NCBI RefSeq assembly: GCF_040183065.1 | Contig: NC_091120.1 | Span: forward strand, 3,327,501-3,391,500 | DNA length: 64,000 nucleotides | Direction: 5' to 3' | Source: Periplaneta americana | Taxonomy: Eukaryota > Arthropoda > Insecta > Blattodea > Blattidae | Program-made: the position numbers and the translations under genes | In this document: positions 32,107 through 43,329 of the stretch, piece by piece | Layout of the letters: each line of letters opens with the position of its first letter | Position numbering within the stretch: position 1 is the first letter of the stretch | Notes under the pieces: model-generated | Seen by the model: only the letters and a program-made list of their open reading frames with translations | What the model was told of the DNA's origin: nothing | Databases searched by the model: none

Positions 32107-32390
32107 AATTTTTCCGTTAAAATTATTGAAACGTATAAATTTTATCCCTCTTTATGGGGTTTTAAATAGAAAGACCACTCAAATGGACAAATTTCCTGTA
32201 ATATTTACAGACCTGGTTGACAAGTACAAAGAAAGATACCCCAATGCGAAATTTAGCTTTGTTAATAAAACTACGTACATCGCTTCCAATGTGCTTTCTG
32301 AGAAGAACTTCTGCAGGACAAAATTCCGGTACATCGGCGACGCTGATATAACCTGGACAGTTGCGAGCGTCGTTAAATAAACCATATTTT
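32032..32390 (+). mobile_element. tRNA-derived SINE (SINE-3)
   Basis: A tRNA-like head is followed by unrelated body sequence and, at 32315-32385, by ACAAAATTCCGGTACATCGG, GACGCTGATATAACC and the tail TTGCGAGCGTCGTTAAATAA. The same tail, inverted, is found at 38590-38650. An open frame across the unit is incidental. Confidence 0.65.
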
Positions 32391-33552
32391 TTTAGAAACT
32401 GCAGCATATTGGCACGGAAATTTTTCTGTTCAGGATTTAGGCCTATATTCAGAAATAAAAGTATTTCTTTTAAGAAAGTGAAGTTAGTAATACACCACTA
32501 AATTTGCATTAGAGTGAAATGTTTTAAAAACAGCTCAATATGGCAACTTAAATCTTACATTACAAAATACTCACGTGTTCTGTAACAGGAACAAATCCGA
32601 ATACCAAACACTAGATAAAAATTTAACGAATATATGAACAATTTAACTTTTCTGTTCTTATGGAAAACCTTGTATATACATTTCATCTTAATTGTGATAT
32701 AATTATAAAAGATAGAATGATATTAGAGTCAATACGCAAACAGACTAATTTCAACTCTGTTGTCCAAGTGCTATAGCTAATTTCTTCTCTCAAACTCCAG
32801 AGAACCTGGGTCGTGCTGCAGTCAGTTGTTGGAAAAGTTTCCATTGTCTGAAATGGGTAATAAAGAACCAGGAAACTTGCTGTCCATTTTATTGGAGTAG
32901 TTACAACCAGTACTTGGGCAAGTGCGAACTGAGAAATGAGTTTCTCTTGTATAGCATGTCGGCTTGCTCTGCTCTTTTGTTATGTCCATGGCAGAACGCT
33001 GCAGTAACTATAGCAACAATACATGCAGATAAAACTTTGTGTTGTAATGTTCCTCACGAAGTCTAGATTGCAGTCTAAGTGGTTCAACTCCTTTCTCTAG
33101 CACCTTTACGTATGACACCAGTTGAATCAGGTCTGAGTTTACTTTCTGGATGTAGAGCTACGAATTATTAAGAATTACGAGATTGTCAGAGGTAATATCG
33201 ACAAGATAACGCGCTTAATATTGGAATAAAACTATTTCGCGAATAGTAATAAAGATATTAATTATAAAAAGAAGACAACATAATTATATTGATATTAAAT
33301 TAGATTTTGAAATTGTAACCTTACTTTATTTCATTCACCGGCATGATCTTGGCCTCCTGCAATACAGAATTCATGGGTAAACATTTGACAGTAGCTGTAG
33401 AAATATAGTGAAACAGCAAAATAAAACAAACATTTGAAGTTATAACATTTTATTTTGAAATAGGCACTTTCATTTAGTTAATTGTGAACAGGATGACAAC
33501 TTTCGTGGTTATTTGTATAAGCCTGTTATCTGAATATATTCATGTATAATAT
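32391..33552. other. No recognisable gene
   Basis: AT-rich spacer. No repeat match in the window, no domain-bearing frame. Confidence 0.5.
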
Positions 33553-33556
33553 ACAG

Positions 33557-33589
<33 letters not shown>

Positions 33590-33912
33590 CCGTGGCGCTA
33601 CAGCCCGTGAAGGGTCTAGACCGACCAGCCGGCTGCTGGCCTCACGCCCACATGATGAAGCAGAGGTGGACGATCATCCAACTAGAATGGAGGTATCGTG
33701 TGGTTAGCACGATGATCCTCCCAGCCGTTATAGCTGGCATTTACAACCGGATTTCGCTACCTATCGTAGCTCCCCAAGTACATCACGATGTTGGGTGGGC
33801 ACCGGTCCCATACACTGGTCACAATTTCATGAGAAAATTTCTTCCCCCATGAGGACTCGAATCAGCGCGCATTCCGTAACGCGAGTCCTAGGCAGGATGC
33901 CTTAGACCACGA
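33553..33912 (-). mobile_element. tRNA-derived SINE (SINE-4), minus strand, (ATT)n tail
   Basis: On the minus strand it starts CGTGGTCTAAGGCATCCTGC (A-box position) with a B box GATTCGAGTCC, then a GC-rich body (GGGACCGGTGCCCACCCAAC, GGTTGTAAATGCCAGCTATA) and ends TGTAGCGCCACGG followed by (ATT)n at 33559-33589. Complete in appearance. The plus-strand open frame inside is incidental. Confidence 0.8.
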
Positions 33913-35262
33913 AATGTTAATATAGGTGCTAACATTGTTAAAAAATGGCTTAATTCCAACTTTCTTTCTTTAAATATATCTAAATTAACTTTAGTTCCTT
34001 TTTCGTTAACAGCTGCCAGTGTTCAAAATTTAAAATTTAGCGATAAATATAGACTAATAATACACAGTGAAAATTGTTTAGATCCCAAAAGTTGTAAATG
34101 TCTACCATTGAAAGAAGCCACGTATGTCAAATATCTGGGTATCATTATTGATCAGAATTTAAAATGGCCTCATCACATTACTTATCTTTGTAAGAGGCTT
34201 CGTAAAACAATTTATAAATTCGTTAATCTTCGATGCTACTTACTCATTAGAGTTCTACGAAATGTTTATTTGGCCATTATTCAGTCTATCATTCAATATG
34301 GTATAATTGTTTGGGGTGGAAGTACAAAAATTAATCTTAGTCCGTTAAATTTACTACAAAAACGAATAATTAAAATTTGTTTGAAGAAACGTTTCGATTA
34401 TCCAACTAAATTAATTTATTCTGAATTTAATGTATTTAATATTGAACAAATTTATAAGTATACGCTGTTAAAATTTTATCATAAAAATCGTAATAAGTTT
34501 GTATTACAGACACACAATTATGACACAAGACGAAATATTAATTCAACATTAGTAGAACCTAAATGTCTCACATCTGCTGGTCTAAAGCATAGCATAAATT
34601 TTGGCCCTCGGTTGTACAATGCTTTAACTAAATTACACCCAGAACTTCTAACATGTAACCCACTAACATATAACAAGAAAATTAGAAACGTGTTAATATC
34701 TTCAATTTGATTAAATAAATTTATAGCCTATGTGTATGAATTAATCAACCTATATTATATTTGTATTGTATAATTTTGAAATATATAGTCCTACTTTTCA
34801 CGTGCGATATTATTCTTCTCTAGTGTTAATATTATATTATATAATTCCATTGCCGCCGTAATTTAAATTTTATTTCCTATTTTATTTGACTTATTTATTT
34901 TTATTATTATTTTTTCTATATTTCTCTTATATTAATATTGTATTATATAATTTTTGTAACTGTTAATTTTAATTCTATTTCCTGTTTTATTTTATATTCT
35001 CTTATAGGCCTATTAATATTATATCTGAACTGCGACCGAACACGAGCGCTGCTCATTCGGTCTAAAATTTTGTTAATACTACTGTATCTCCTGTTTCATA
35101 TTGTTTGTATTATTTTATTTCTATTTCTCTTCTTTGTTTTGTAATTATATTCTTTATTCTTTTGTAATTATATTCTTTATTCTTTTGTAATTATATTCTT
35201 TATTCTGTATATTTAAATTTAAATAAATAAATAAATAAAAAGAAATAAATAAACGACGCCAT
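33913..35262 (+). mobile_element. JOC-3 LINE, 5'-truncated
   Basis: Contains the C-terminal open frame at 33916-34710, then a 3' UTR with a hairpin ACCGAACACGAGCG...CTCATTCGGT and three tandem copies of a 24-bp unit (TTTGTAATTATATTCTTTAT...; 35138-35210). It ends in (AAAT)n at 35222-35262. Confidence 0.8.
33916..34710 (+). pseudogene. JOC-3 reverse transcriptase, C-terminal open fragment
   Basis: An uninterrupted frame of 264 codons. It covers the end of the palm (KKWLNSNFLSLNISKLTLVP), YVKYLGIIIDQNLKWPHHIT, the thumb (RNVYLAIIQSIIQYGIIVWG, LLQKRIIKICLKKR) and the C-terminal block HNYDTRRNINSTLVEP and GPRLYNALTK. This is the jockey-superfamily layout. The catalytic YxDD motif and endonuclease are missing through 5' truncation; there is no start codon for the real protein. 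The absence of stops suggests it is one of the younger LINEs here. Confidence 0.82.
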
Positions 35263-35308
35263 GGCGCGGGACATGTAATACATAACATACAGAAAAAATT
35301 AGATTATA

Positions 35309-35521
35309 GGGGAGAGTCGGGTAGTATCGGACATCAGGTAGTATCGGACAGTGCGTTTCTTCCATCTACCACCATATGTAGTACTTGAATGACATGGTTA
35401 CGTTTCTCTATGCGACATCACAGAAACGTAACCATGTCAATCAGGTACTATCATCGTGTGGTAGATGAAAGAAACTCACTGTCCGATATTACCCGATGTC
35501 CGATACTACCCGACTCTCCCC
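35309..35521. mobile_element. Palindromic TA-flanked MITE (family P), copy 1
   Basis: Ends GGGGAGAGTCGGGTAGTATC and its complement, with TA on each side. The whole 213 bp is one palindrome: CGGACAGTG, CATCTACCAC and GACATGGTTACGTTTCT recur inverted in the right arm. Copy 2, in the opposite orientation, is at 50862-51075. Confidence 0.88.
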
Positions 35522-35523
35522 TA

Positions 35524-36582
35524 ACTTAAGGCATTTACTACTTACATTTGTTAGCACTGCCATCACGCAATATCACGGCCCACTGTGTTGTTAAGGAAGA
35601 AATGAAAATATTTAACAGCTGAACATCAGGCGCGAGAAGATATTAAAGTTTTTTAACAAATTCGTGTAGGTGCAAAAAGACTGTTTCCACAAAATTGGAG
35701 TTGATATTTGGCTTTGATTCGTTAAAACTCGATAAATTCTTACGCTCCGTTGGAGCATGAGCGAAATGATTAGGGATATTTTTTTCTAGCATTTTTAATG
35801 CATTAAATGTGGCTTTTTTTTATATTCGATGTGTCTGTATGTCATGCTACTATCTTTTTATATGCAGCGACTTTTCCCAGTTATTTAACCAGCCATTAAT
35901 CACTTTTAATTTATAATATGAGCCAATTTAACAAAGAGTATGGCACATTGAATATTGAACAATTTTTCTCTTGAAATTATTCAAGTCTGCTTGACAGAGA
36001 GCTTTACCTGTATGCTTGATTTACGTGGAATATTGTTTTAATTCAAAGAAAAATTAATGGGTCATTCTTTTTAAATTACAAATGCAGACGATTTATTCAG
36101 AATTGCTTCTAATGATTTTCTTTCACGAATTTATTCTGCACTGAGATAAATTCGTATATGAGAGTACATGGTGGTCGGTATTAATCGAAGCAATAATTTA
36201 CATAAGTGTGCCGCAAATTAAAAAACTTCTCCACTAAAGAATTTAAGACGTACATGTAGGAATATCTGCACTGTGCGAAATCGATGTCATCCCACCCGTC
36301 ACGAAAATAGAGAAAAATGAATTAAATATATTTTTCCGTGGACAGAGTCATGAAATGCTCTTTCAGAAATCGTTCAAAAGCTGATACAACAAGGCCTTTT
36401 TAACAAGCGTGTGACCGTCCACAAGGCATTGGTGTATAGCTATCGTTTTATAACTTCCTCTGCAATGATCTGATTTCGCACTTCGTTCGTAATATTCTAC
36501 CACTTTTACTTACCGATTCCCATAAACGGACGTTGGTTGGGTCTATATTTGTTAAGTTTAGAGTAACATAGGAGACTCCATG
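35524..36582. other. No recognisable gene
   Basis: AT-rich spacer. It contains the decayed relative of the 31815 hairpin near 35970; nothing else is seen. Confidence 0.5.
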
Positions 36583-37825
36583 TTCAAATTGTCTAGTAGA
36601 TGTACGTAAAGTTTGAAGATGGAGTTTAAATTATCTAGTAGATCTACGTAAAGTTTGAAGATGGAGTACAAATTGTCTAGTAGATGTACGTAAAGTTTGA
36701 AGATGGAATGCAAATTTGTCTAGTAGATGTACGTAAAGTTTGAACATGGAGTTTAAATTATCTAGTAGATCTACATAAAATTTGAAGATGGAATACAAAT
36801 TGTCTAGTAGATCTACGTAAAGTTTGAAGATGGAATATAAATTGTCTAGTAGATGTACGTAAAGTTTGAACATGGAGTTTAAATTATCTAGTAGATCTAC
36901 GTAAAGTTTGAAGATGGAATACAAATTGTCTAGTAGATGTACGTAAGGTTTGAAGATGGAATGCAACTTGTCTAGTAGATGTACGTAAAGTTTGAAGATG
37001 GAATATAAATTGTCTAGTACATCTACGTAAAGTTTGAAGATGGAATGCAAATTGTCTAGTAGATGTACGTAAAGTTTGAAAATGGAATGCAAATTGTCTT
37101 GTAGATGTACGTAAAGTTTGAACATGGAGTTTAAATTATCTAGTAGATCTACGTAAAGTTTGAAGATGGAATACAAATTGTCTAGTAGATCTATGTAAAG
37201 TTTGAAGATGGAATGCAAATTTGTCTAGTAGATGTACGTAAAGTTTGAACATGGAGTTTAAATTATCTACTAGATCTACGTAAAGTTTGAAGATGGAATA
37301 CAAATTGTCTAGTAGATCTACGTAAAGTTTGAAGATGGAATGCAAATTTGTCTAGTAGATGTACGTAAAGTTTGAACATGGAGTTTAAATTATGTAGTAG
37401 ATCTATGTAAAGTTTAAAGATGGAATACAAATTGTCTAGTAGATGTACGTAAAGTTTGAAGATGGAATACAAATTGTCTAGTACATCTACGTAAAGTTTG
37501 AAGATGGAATGCAAATTGTCTAGTAGATATACGTAAGGTTTGAACATGGAGTTTGAATTATCTAGTAGATCTACGTAAAGTTTGGAGATGGAATACAAAT
37601 TGTCTAGTAGATGTACGTAAAGTTTGAACATGGACTTTAAATTATCTAGTAGATCTACGTAAAGTTTGAAGATGGAATACAAATTGTCTAGTAGATCTAT
37701 GTAAAGTTTGAAGATGGAATGCAAATTTGTCTAGTAGATGTACGTAAAGTTTGAACATGGACTTTAAATTATCTAGTAGATCTACGTAAAGTTTGAAGAT
37801 GGAATGCAAATTGTCTAGTAGATGT
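36583..37825. repeat. 42-bp minisatellite array
   Basis: About thirty units of 42-43 bp built on TGTCTAGTAGATGTACGTAA plus AGTTTGAAGATGGAATGCAA. Three recurring variants (GAACATGGAGTTTAAATTAT, GGAATACAAATTGTC, GGAATGCAAATTTGTC) tend to follow one another, giving a trimer of about 127 bp. On the minus strand most units stay open as a 14-residue repeat (FKLYVDLLDNLYSI), so long frames appear; the extra base in the third variant breaks them. This is a periodicity effect, not evidence of a gene. Confidence 0.95.
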
Positions 37826-38509
37826 ACCTACTTTTCTTTCTTTCAGTCGATAATCCGATATGCCCTATTTTTCTGGGAAATGGAACCAAAGTTGGAAGCA
37901 TCTTGATTTTACAAAAGAAAGCCATTACATTTTTATGTAAATCAAAATATCTGGAACACTGTCGGCCACTTTTCAGACAATCACTGATTTTAACAATCAT
38001 AAATTTGTATATATATGATCTAGTACTTTACACTCGACAAAATATAGACAATTACTCATTAGTGGCCAATATACATGATCGTGAAATAAGAAATAGTGAA
38101 CAAATTAATATTCCATATTGTAGATTACACAAGAGCAACACAAACTTTTTAATTATGGGGATGAAATTATATACTAAGCTCCCCAGTCAATATTATAAAT
38201 TACCAATCAATAGCTTCAAAACTAGATTTTACAATTGGTTATTAAATAATCCTTTTTATTCTATTGCTGAGTTTTTCGTCACAAATTTGTATGAAATTGT
38301 ATTTTAATAAATAAGTTTAATTGCAATTTAGTTAGTTTTCTTTAATTTAAAAGTTTCACATTATTTCATGTTTTCATTGTATTATTTAAATTTTACTGTT
38401 TCTTTTATTAGTGTTTTTTTAATGTATTTATATGTTTTTCAATGTATTCTGACGAAGCCTAAAACTGTATGTCTAATGGCCAAATGAACTGAACTGAATT
38501 GAATTGAAT
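37826..38509 (+). mobile_element. JOC-4 LINE inserted in the minisatellite
   Basis: The frame 37822-38307 encodes a jockey-type C-terminus: LILQKKAITFLCKSKYLEHC, HDREIRNSEQINIPYCRLHK, MGMKLYTKLPSQYYKLPINS, NPFYSIAEFF. The 3' UTR ends TGAACTGAATTGAATTGAAT. Minisatellite units resume at 38510, so the LINE landed inside the array. 5'-truncated. Confidence 0.82.
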
Positions 38510-38566
38510 TAAATTATCAAGTAGGTCTGCGTAAAGTTTGAAGATGGAATGCAAATTGTCTAGTAG
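38510..38566. repeat. Remaining minisatellite unit
   Basis: ATTATCAAGTAGGTCTGCG, AAAGTTTGAAGATGGAATGC and AAATTGTCTAGTAGA: one and a half units of the 42-bp repeat, cut off by the following SINE. Confidence 0.85.
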
Positions 38567-38750
38567 AAATGTTAAATGTTATGTTTTATTTAATGACGCT
38601 CGCAACTGCAGAGGTTATATCAGCGTCACCGGATGTGCCGGAATTTTGTCCCGCAGGAGTTCTTTTACATGCCAGTAAATCTACTGACATGAGCGTGTCG
38701 TATTTAAGCACACTTAAATGCCATCGACCTGGCCCGGGATCGAACCCGCA
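38567..38750 (-). mobile_element. SINE-3-type element, minus strand
   Basis: On the minus strand a B box GGGTTCGATCCCGGG is followed by CAGGTCGATGGCATTTAAGT, ACAAAATTCCGGCACATCCG, GACGCTGATATAACC and the tail TTGCGAGCGTCATTAAATAA. The first tRNA-like part is replaced by ATCGATCGATAATGC. The tail matches 32315-32385. Confidence 0.75.
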
Positions 38751-39524
38751 TTATCGATCGATAATGCCGGTTGAATGGTGATAATATCTGATAACGACAA
38801 TGGGAAATAAGTAAAAAGGAATGTAAGTGAAAAGTAAACGCCTAATTCTTCGTGCACCCAGCAATTTATTGGGACTTTTGCTTGCTTCATGAAGAGCGTT
38901 ACCAGTAGCAACTAACATTAAACAAAGTAGCAGCAATATTACCAGCAGGAGTTGTTCCCCATCATACAGAAACAAAGGATATCATAATAACATTATTTGA
39001 TGTTAAAGTTTGTTTGGATGACGGACATTGCAATGAATTCAGATTTCAGAATTCCGTGCCACAAAGCGCATTTAATTAGATATTGCCAACATTAACGCAG
39101 GAACACGTGCGTCCTGCGTGTAATTGCGATATTATTAGGATATTATATGGAGCACAACATCCCGTATGCTGTAATTATAACTGATTAATGTTCTTTGTGA
39201 CAAGGTTGTGTGCATTGGCAGTAACAGCATCCAGTGCAATCTGGTTTGTAAACATGCTCCTCAGGTCGTGAGAAACTTCCGCTCCCTTAATGTGGACTCT
39301 ATCGAAATTCTATATCACATGCTATTAGCGTCATGTATCAGGATGGAGCTGCGCTGTGTGAGAGCGGCCTTAATGTGAGTTGAGGAAAACTTGTGAGAAA
39401 GATAGCCTTGTTGTAAATTAATTTTATAAACTACAGACTGTAAGATATACATTGATGCCCTTGTGATAGGCATTTACGGTGGAATTTCTAGGCAATCGTA
39501 CTCATCTAAGATACTTTGTAAATG
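38751..39524. other. Apparently single-copy DNA
   Basis: 39000-39400 is neither repeated in the window nor obviously decayed, with AT-rich homeobox-like words (TAATTA, ATTA) around GC-richer stretches. A regulatory element is conceivable but not demonstrable. Confidence 0.4.
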
Positions 39525-39692
39525 CTTTGTAAGTGTAAAAGTACCTTAAAAGTATCTGTAAATGTGATGGTACCTTAGGAGTACCAAAAATATGTGATAG
39601 AACCTTAGAATTCTTACTGCAAAAATGTAATAGTACGTCAGGAGTACCAGAAGAATGTCATAGTACCTCAAAAGTACCATAAAAATGTGATA
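39525..39692. repeat. Degenerate ~37-bp tandem repeat
   Basis: About five imperfect units of the form GTACCTTAAAAGTACC plus AAAAATGTGATA (39540, 39572, 39603, 39640, 39664). Each carries the small palindrome GGTAC...GTACC. Confidence 0.75.
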
Positions 39693-39715
39693 GAAGCTTG
39701 TCGAAACGCTGTTAA

Positions 39716-39740
39716 GATATTTATTTATTTATTTATTTAC

Positions 39741-39799
<59 letters not shown>

Positions 39800-39801
39800 T
39801 T
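39716..39801. repeat. (TTTA)n microsatellite
   Basis: Some twenty tetranucleotides with one interruption (TTAC). It is the tail of the LINE to its right. Confidence 0.95.
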
Positions 39802-40352
39802 CTGGTGTACTTAAGGCCATCAGGCCTCCTCTTCCACAACACCAGGAATACAAATACAATAACAGAAATAAACAGAGAAAAAAATACACTATATACAAAG
39901 TAAAGCTACACAAGAAATAGAGAGAGAGAAAAAAAACACTATAAACAAAGTAAAGCCACACAAAAATATACACAGGTTGCAGTTACACAAACTTTAAATG
40001 AGTGATTAAGTATCATAATTAATTGTATCCTAACTAATTAACTAACATAAACAAGAAACTTGCAATTTTAATCTAGATTAAAAAAAGAAAAAGAAATAAA
40101 ACACAAATCAATACTTCTAGCAATACCTAAAAACATTAACTGAGACAAAATTTTCCAATTTAATTTTGAATTGTGATAAAGTCCGGCAGTCCCTGACGTC
40201 ATTAGGTAACGAATTCCAGAGGCGAAGTATTTCTACAGTATAGGAAGATGAGTATAAAGACGTTCTATGATGAGGGATAGAAAGAAGTGCTTGATGTCGG
40301 TTTCGAAGAGTTGTAAGAAATTGAAAGCGCGATGACAGATAATTCGGAGTAG
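39802..40352 (-). mobile_element. JOC-5 LINE 3' end, minus strand
   Basis: On the minus strand: NYLSSRFQFLTTLRNRHQAL, SLYSSSYTVEILRLWNSLPN, DVRDCRTLSQFKIKLENF, then a 3' UTR ending with a hairpin AGGCCTGATGGCCT and the TTTA tail. It is jockey/CR1-like and related to JOC-1. Truncated at 40352, where a JOC-1 copy joins. Confidence 0.75.
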
Positions 40353-41110
40353 AAGTAATAATAATAATAATAATAATAATAATGATTTATTTTAGCTGGC
40401 AGAGTTAAGGCCGTAAGGTCTTCTCTTCCACTCAACCAGCAAAAAGTGTATATACATATGCATGAACTTACAAAGAATCCAACAATTTGATATAGATGAG
40501 AGTTACATGTATACAAAAGTTATTTACAAATTAAACAACAAAATACTATGAACTATTAATTAAACACTGAAATAAACTGTGTAGCAGAATTAAGCTAAAA
40601 TACATAGAATGTTAATATATTTCAAATGATATTAGATAATAGAAAGAGATTATTACGAGACAATTAAAATACAGCACAATCAGGATGATGTCTAAAGAAA
40701 AAAGTAACAATTTAGTCAGTGATAGTTTAAATCAGTATGATTGGAGTGAAATGCTAATAAGGTTATCTTTTAAGCTGTTCTTAAAGGTGTTTATTGTCTT
40801 GCAGCCCCTAATACTTTGTGACAAGGAATTCCATTGACGCGAGGTGGATATTGTAAAAGATGATGAATAACAAGATGTTCTATGAAGAGGTATACTTAGC
40901 GTGCCACAGATAAGTGATCTGGTATTTACGTCGTGGTTAGAGTATAGATAAGAGAAACGAGACGAAAGGTAATTTTGTGTTGAAGTGTGCAGAATTCGAA
41001 AGAGTAAAGACAAAGAGTGTAAAGTTCTACGTTCTTTAAGTCGGAGCCACGAGAGACTTGCGAAGGACGGTGATATGTGATCATACCGTCGGATGTATGC
41101 ATGATTCTAA
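40353..41110 (-). mobile_element. JOC-1 LINE, minus strand
   Basis: (AAT)n tail at 40357-40384, then AGCTGGCAGAGTTAAGGCCG hairpin sequence and UTR. The coding frame 40732-41013 gives MSLLFRILHTSTQNYLSSRF, YSNHDVNTRSLICGTLSIPL, CYSSSFTISTSRQWNSL and FKNSLKDNL. Upstream and frame-broken: YDHISPSF-like, LRLKERR. The 5' border near 41110 carries an extra short copy of the MHSLSLLFRIMHTS segment. Confidence 0.82.
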
Positions 41111-41154
41111 ACAGAAGAGACAGTGAATGCATTGTTCTACATTCCTCACTGTTT

Positions 41155-41324
41155 GCAAACCACTTCCTACGCCTCGGCTTCTTCAATTTCGGAATGAGAT
41201 CAAAGCCATATGGACTGAGGTCAGGTGAGTAGGGAGAGTGTTCCAACGCACTATCACCCAATGCCTCTTGTAGCTCAGAATGACACTGGCGAGCATTTAT
41301 GTCACCAAGAACTACAATTTTCAA
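41155..41324 (-). pseudogene. Mariner-like transposase C-terminal remnant
   Basis: Minus strand: EALGDSALEHSPYSPDLSPY, GFDLIPKLKKPRRRKWFANS. 'H-x-P-Y-S-P-D-L-x-P-x-x-F-x-L-x-P-x-L-K' is the segment around the third catalytic Asp of Tc1/mariner transposases. The rest of the gene and the terminal repeats are absent. It differs from the mariner at 7436. Confidence 0.65.
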
Positions 41325-41335
41325 GTATCACAGCT

Positions 41336-42849
41336 GTTAAACTATACTTACATCCATCTTGGAGCACAGCTTCAAGCATTCTAACTTTTGCGTGCTGTCA
41401 ACTAGCAACCAATGGACACAGACGTCGTATGGCGGTGGCATCTCGTACAGTGTAAAACAGGTCGTCAAACGTATATACTGAACTAATCACATTTTCGGTT
41501 ATTCGGAAGATATAAAATAGTTGCCATGACTTATGAAATTCCTTCGTATTATATTTCTGTATATTAACTTCTTAACTTTTGCATTTCTTGTATATATAGG
41601 AAATTACATCCGAACACGTAACTTTGTTCATGCCAGTGTTCCTTATTTTTTATGTGTTTTATGTACCGATACTTAATTTAGTGTAAATAAGTATCAAATT
41701 CCAAATACGTGATAGCTGATTGTTTTTATAACAGTTGCTTTCAAGCAAATCATTACGCATCTAAGTGAAAACTCTGATTTCGTCTCATTCATGGTACATT
41801 GATGTTGATCATAATGTTGATGATGAACATGACGAAGGATGTGAAGGAAAAGGAAGCAGGCTAATAGGAGTAGCTGAATGGGATTGTTTTTCTCTTATTG
41901 TTCTGCGTGGTCCTTGGTTCATGCTGCCCATAGCAACAAGGAATACCATTGACTATATATTATCAGTTCGTTTGTTTATATTAAAAACCATACGTACTGA
42001 GGGGCAAGAGGCTGAGAATATTAAGATTAGGTTTACAAATTGTGTCTATGTTTACAGTCACCTCAGGATTCAGACAAAAAAGAGAACATTCCTGTGTTTC
42101 TATTATTACTAGTGACTTGTACAGCAAATGCTGCAAACTAAGTTCATTAGACGTTCAAATAAACATTTTTCAGATCTATTTTCAATGAAGAATACCAGAC
42201 ATTCTGAAAGTTATTTGCTTCCATAATAATGGAACATACTCTCTCTCGAGCCAATACTGAAGAGAACCACGCATATAAATATCTACACCACACCGCCATT
42301 AAATATATGAAAAAGACCCAACCCCACTTGATTAATAATTATAAAAATATTTGATTTTTAATAATATTATCTTACGTAAGTTTTATAGCTTTCAGTAACA
42401 CATACTATATATACTATATAGCTGCCACTCAGTAAAATATAGAAATCAAAATCTAATTTAAGTTATTCTCTACATCTACCTATATAACCCCAAAACGTTT
42501 CACTTTCATAACATCAATATAGCATTAATATGTATAATTAATGAAAAATAGTCATATCATGGCATTAACTATAATAATATTTCATTTGTAATGGTAATAA
42601 TGTCATCAAACCACCTCAAGTTTTGTAGTTTTTAATATCCAATACACAGCTGTACCCATAAAATTACACACCACAGAATCGAACCTGTAAATTATTTTTA
42701 GTAAGTTGAGTAAAACTTAACTTAGTAAAAAAATAATTTACCAATTTAATTTGAGCTCTAAATATGTCAGCATTCTTGCAGCTCATGGCCTTCGTGTAAT
42801 ATTGTTTACTGTAGTGTGTGTTTTGTTTTATTCTGAAATGCAATTAGCT
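41336..42849. other. No recognisable gene
   Basis: A 115-codon open frame at 41765-42112 has no motif and an ordinary AT-rich composition; it is probably chance. No RNA gene or repeat is seen. Confidence 0.45.
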
Positions 42850-43038
42850 AGTTTTCAAAACTGACGACAGATGGATTTTGGAAAATAGAAAAATTGTGTT
42901 GAAAAATTGACATTTCACTGAAAACTACTATTTTTCTGAAAAACTTTGAGTTCCAAGCTTCGAAATGAGGGGTCATTTATTAAAATCCGTTCAGCCGTTT
43001 TCCCGTAATTTCCATTACCAATTCAAATTATATATATG

Positions 43039-43078
<40 letters not shown>

Positions 43079-43082
43079 TATG
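42850..43082 (+). mobile_element. RTE-type 3' end with AT-rich microsatellite
   Basis: AAATCCGTTCAGCCGTTTTC followed by CCGTAATTTCCATTACC is the 3'-terminal motif style of several insect RTE LINEs and their SINEs. It runs into (TA)n with TG interruptions at 43029-43082. No coding part. Confidence 0.45.
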
Positions 43083-43329
43083 TTCATTTTACAATCCTCA
43101 AAGAATTCAGCTTCAAAAGAGAAAATTTTGTCTCCGAGTGTTAAGATTGACAATTCTCATAGCATTAAAGATCGTTGTAAAAATTTATATTTTCTTCTTC
43201 AAAGGTACAAGTCCCACAGGAATGCAGATGTACAAGAACGTTGCTGTTTTCCTCTTGTCTCGTCGTTGATTATATTTATATTCTCAATGTAACAACGTTT
43301 GACGACATAAAAGGAAACTGTTACTGTTT

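Noticed and set aside
36631..37724. Long minus-strand frames with FKLYVDLLDN repeats as a repetitive protein
   Set aside because: They follow from the 42-bp period being a multiple of three. Variants with one extra base break the frame repeatedly and there is no start context or non-repeat domain.
36583..37825. CRISPR array
   Set aside because: Units are contiguous without unique spacers, the setting is a eukaryotic nuclear genome, and no cas genes are present.
41765..42112. 115-codon open frame as a host gene
   Set aside because: No motif, no splice context, ordinary composition; chance is the simplest explanation.
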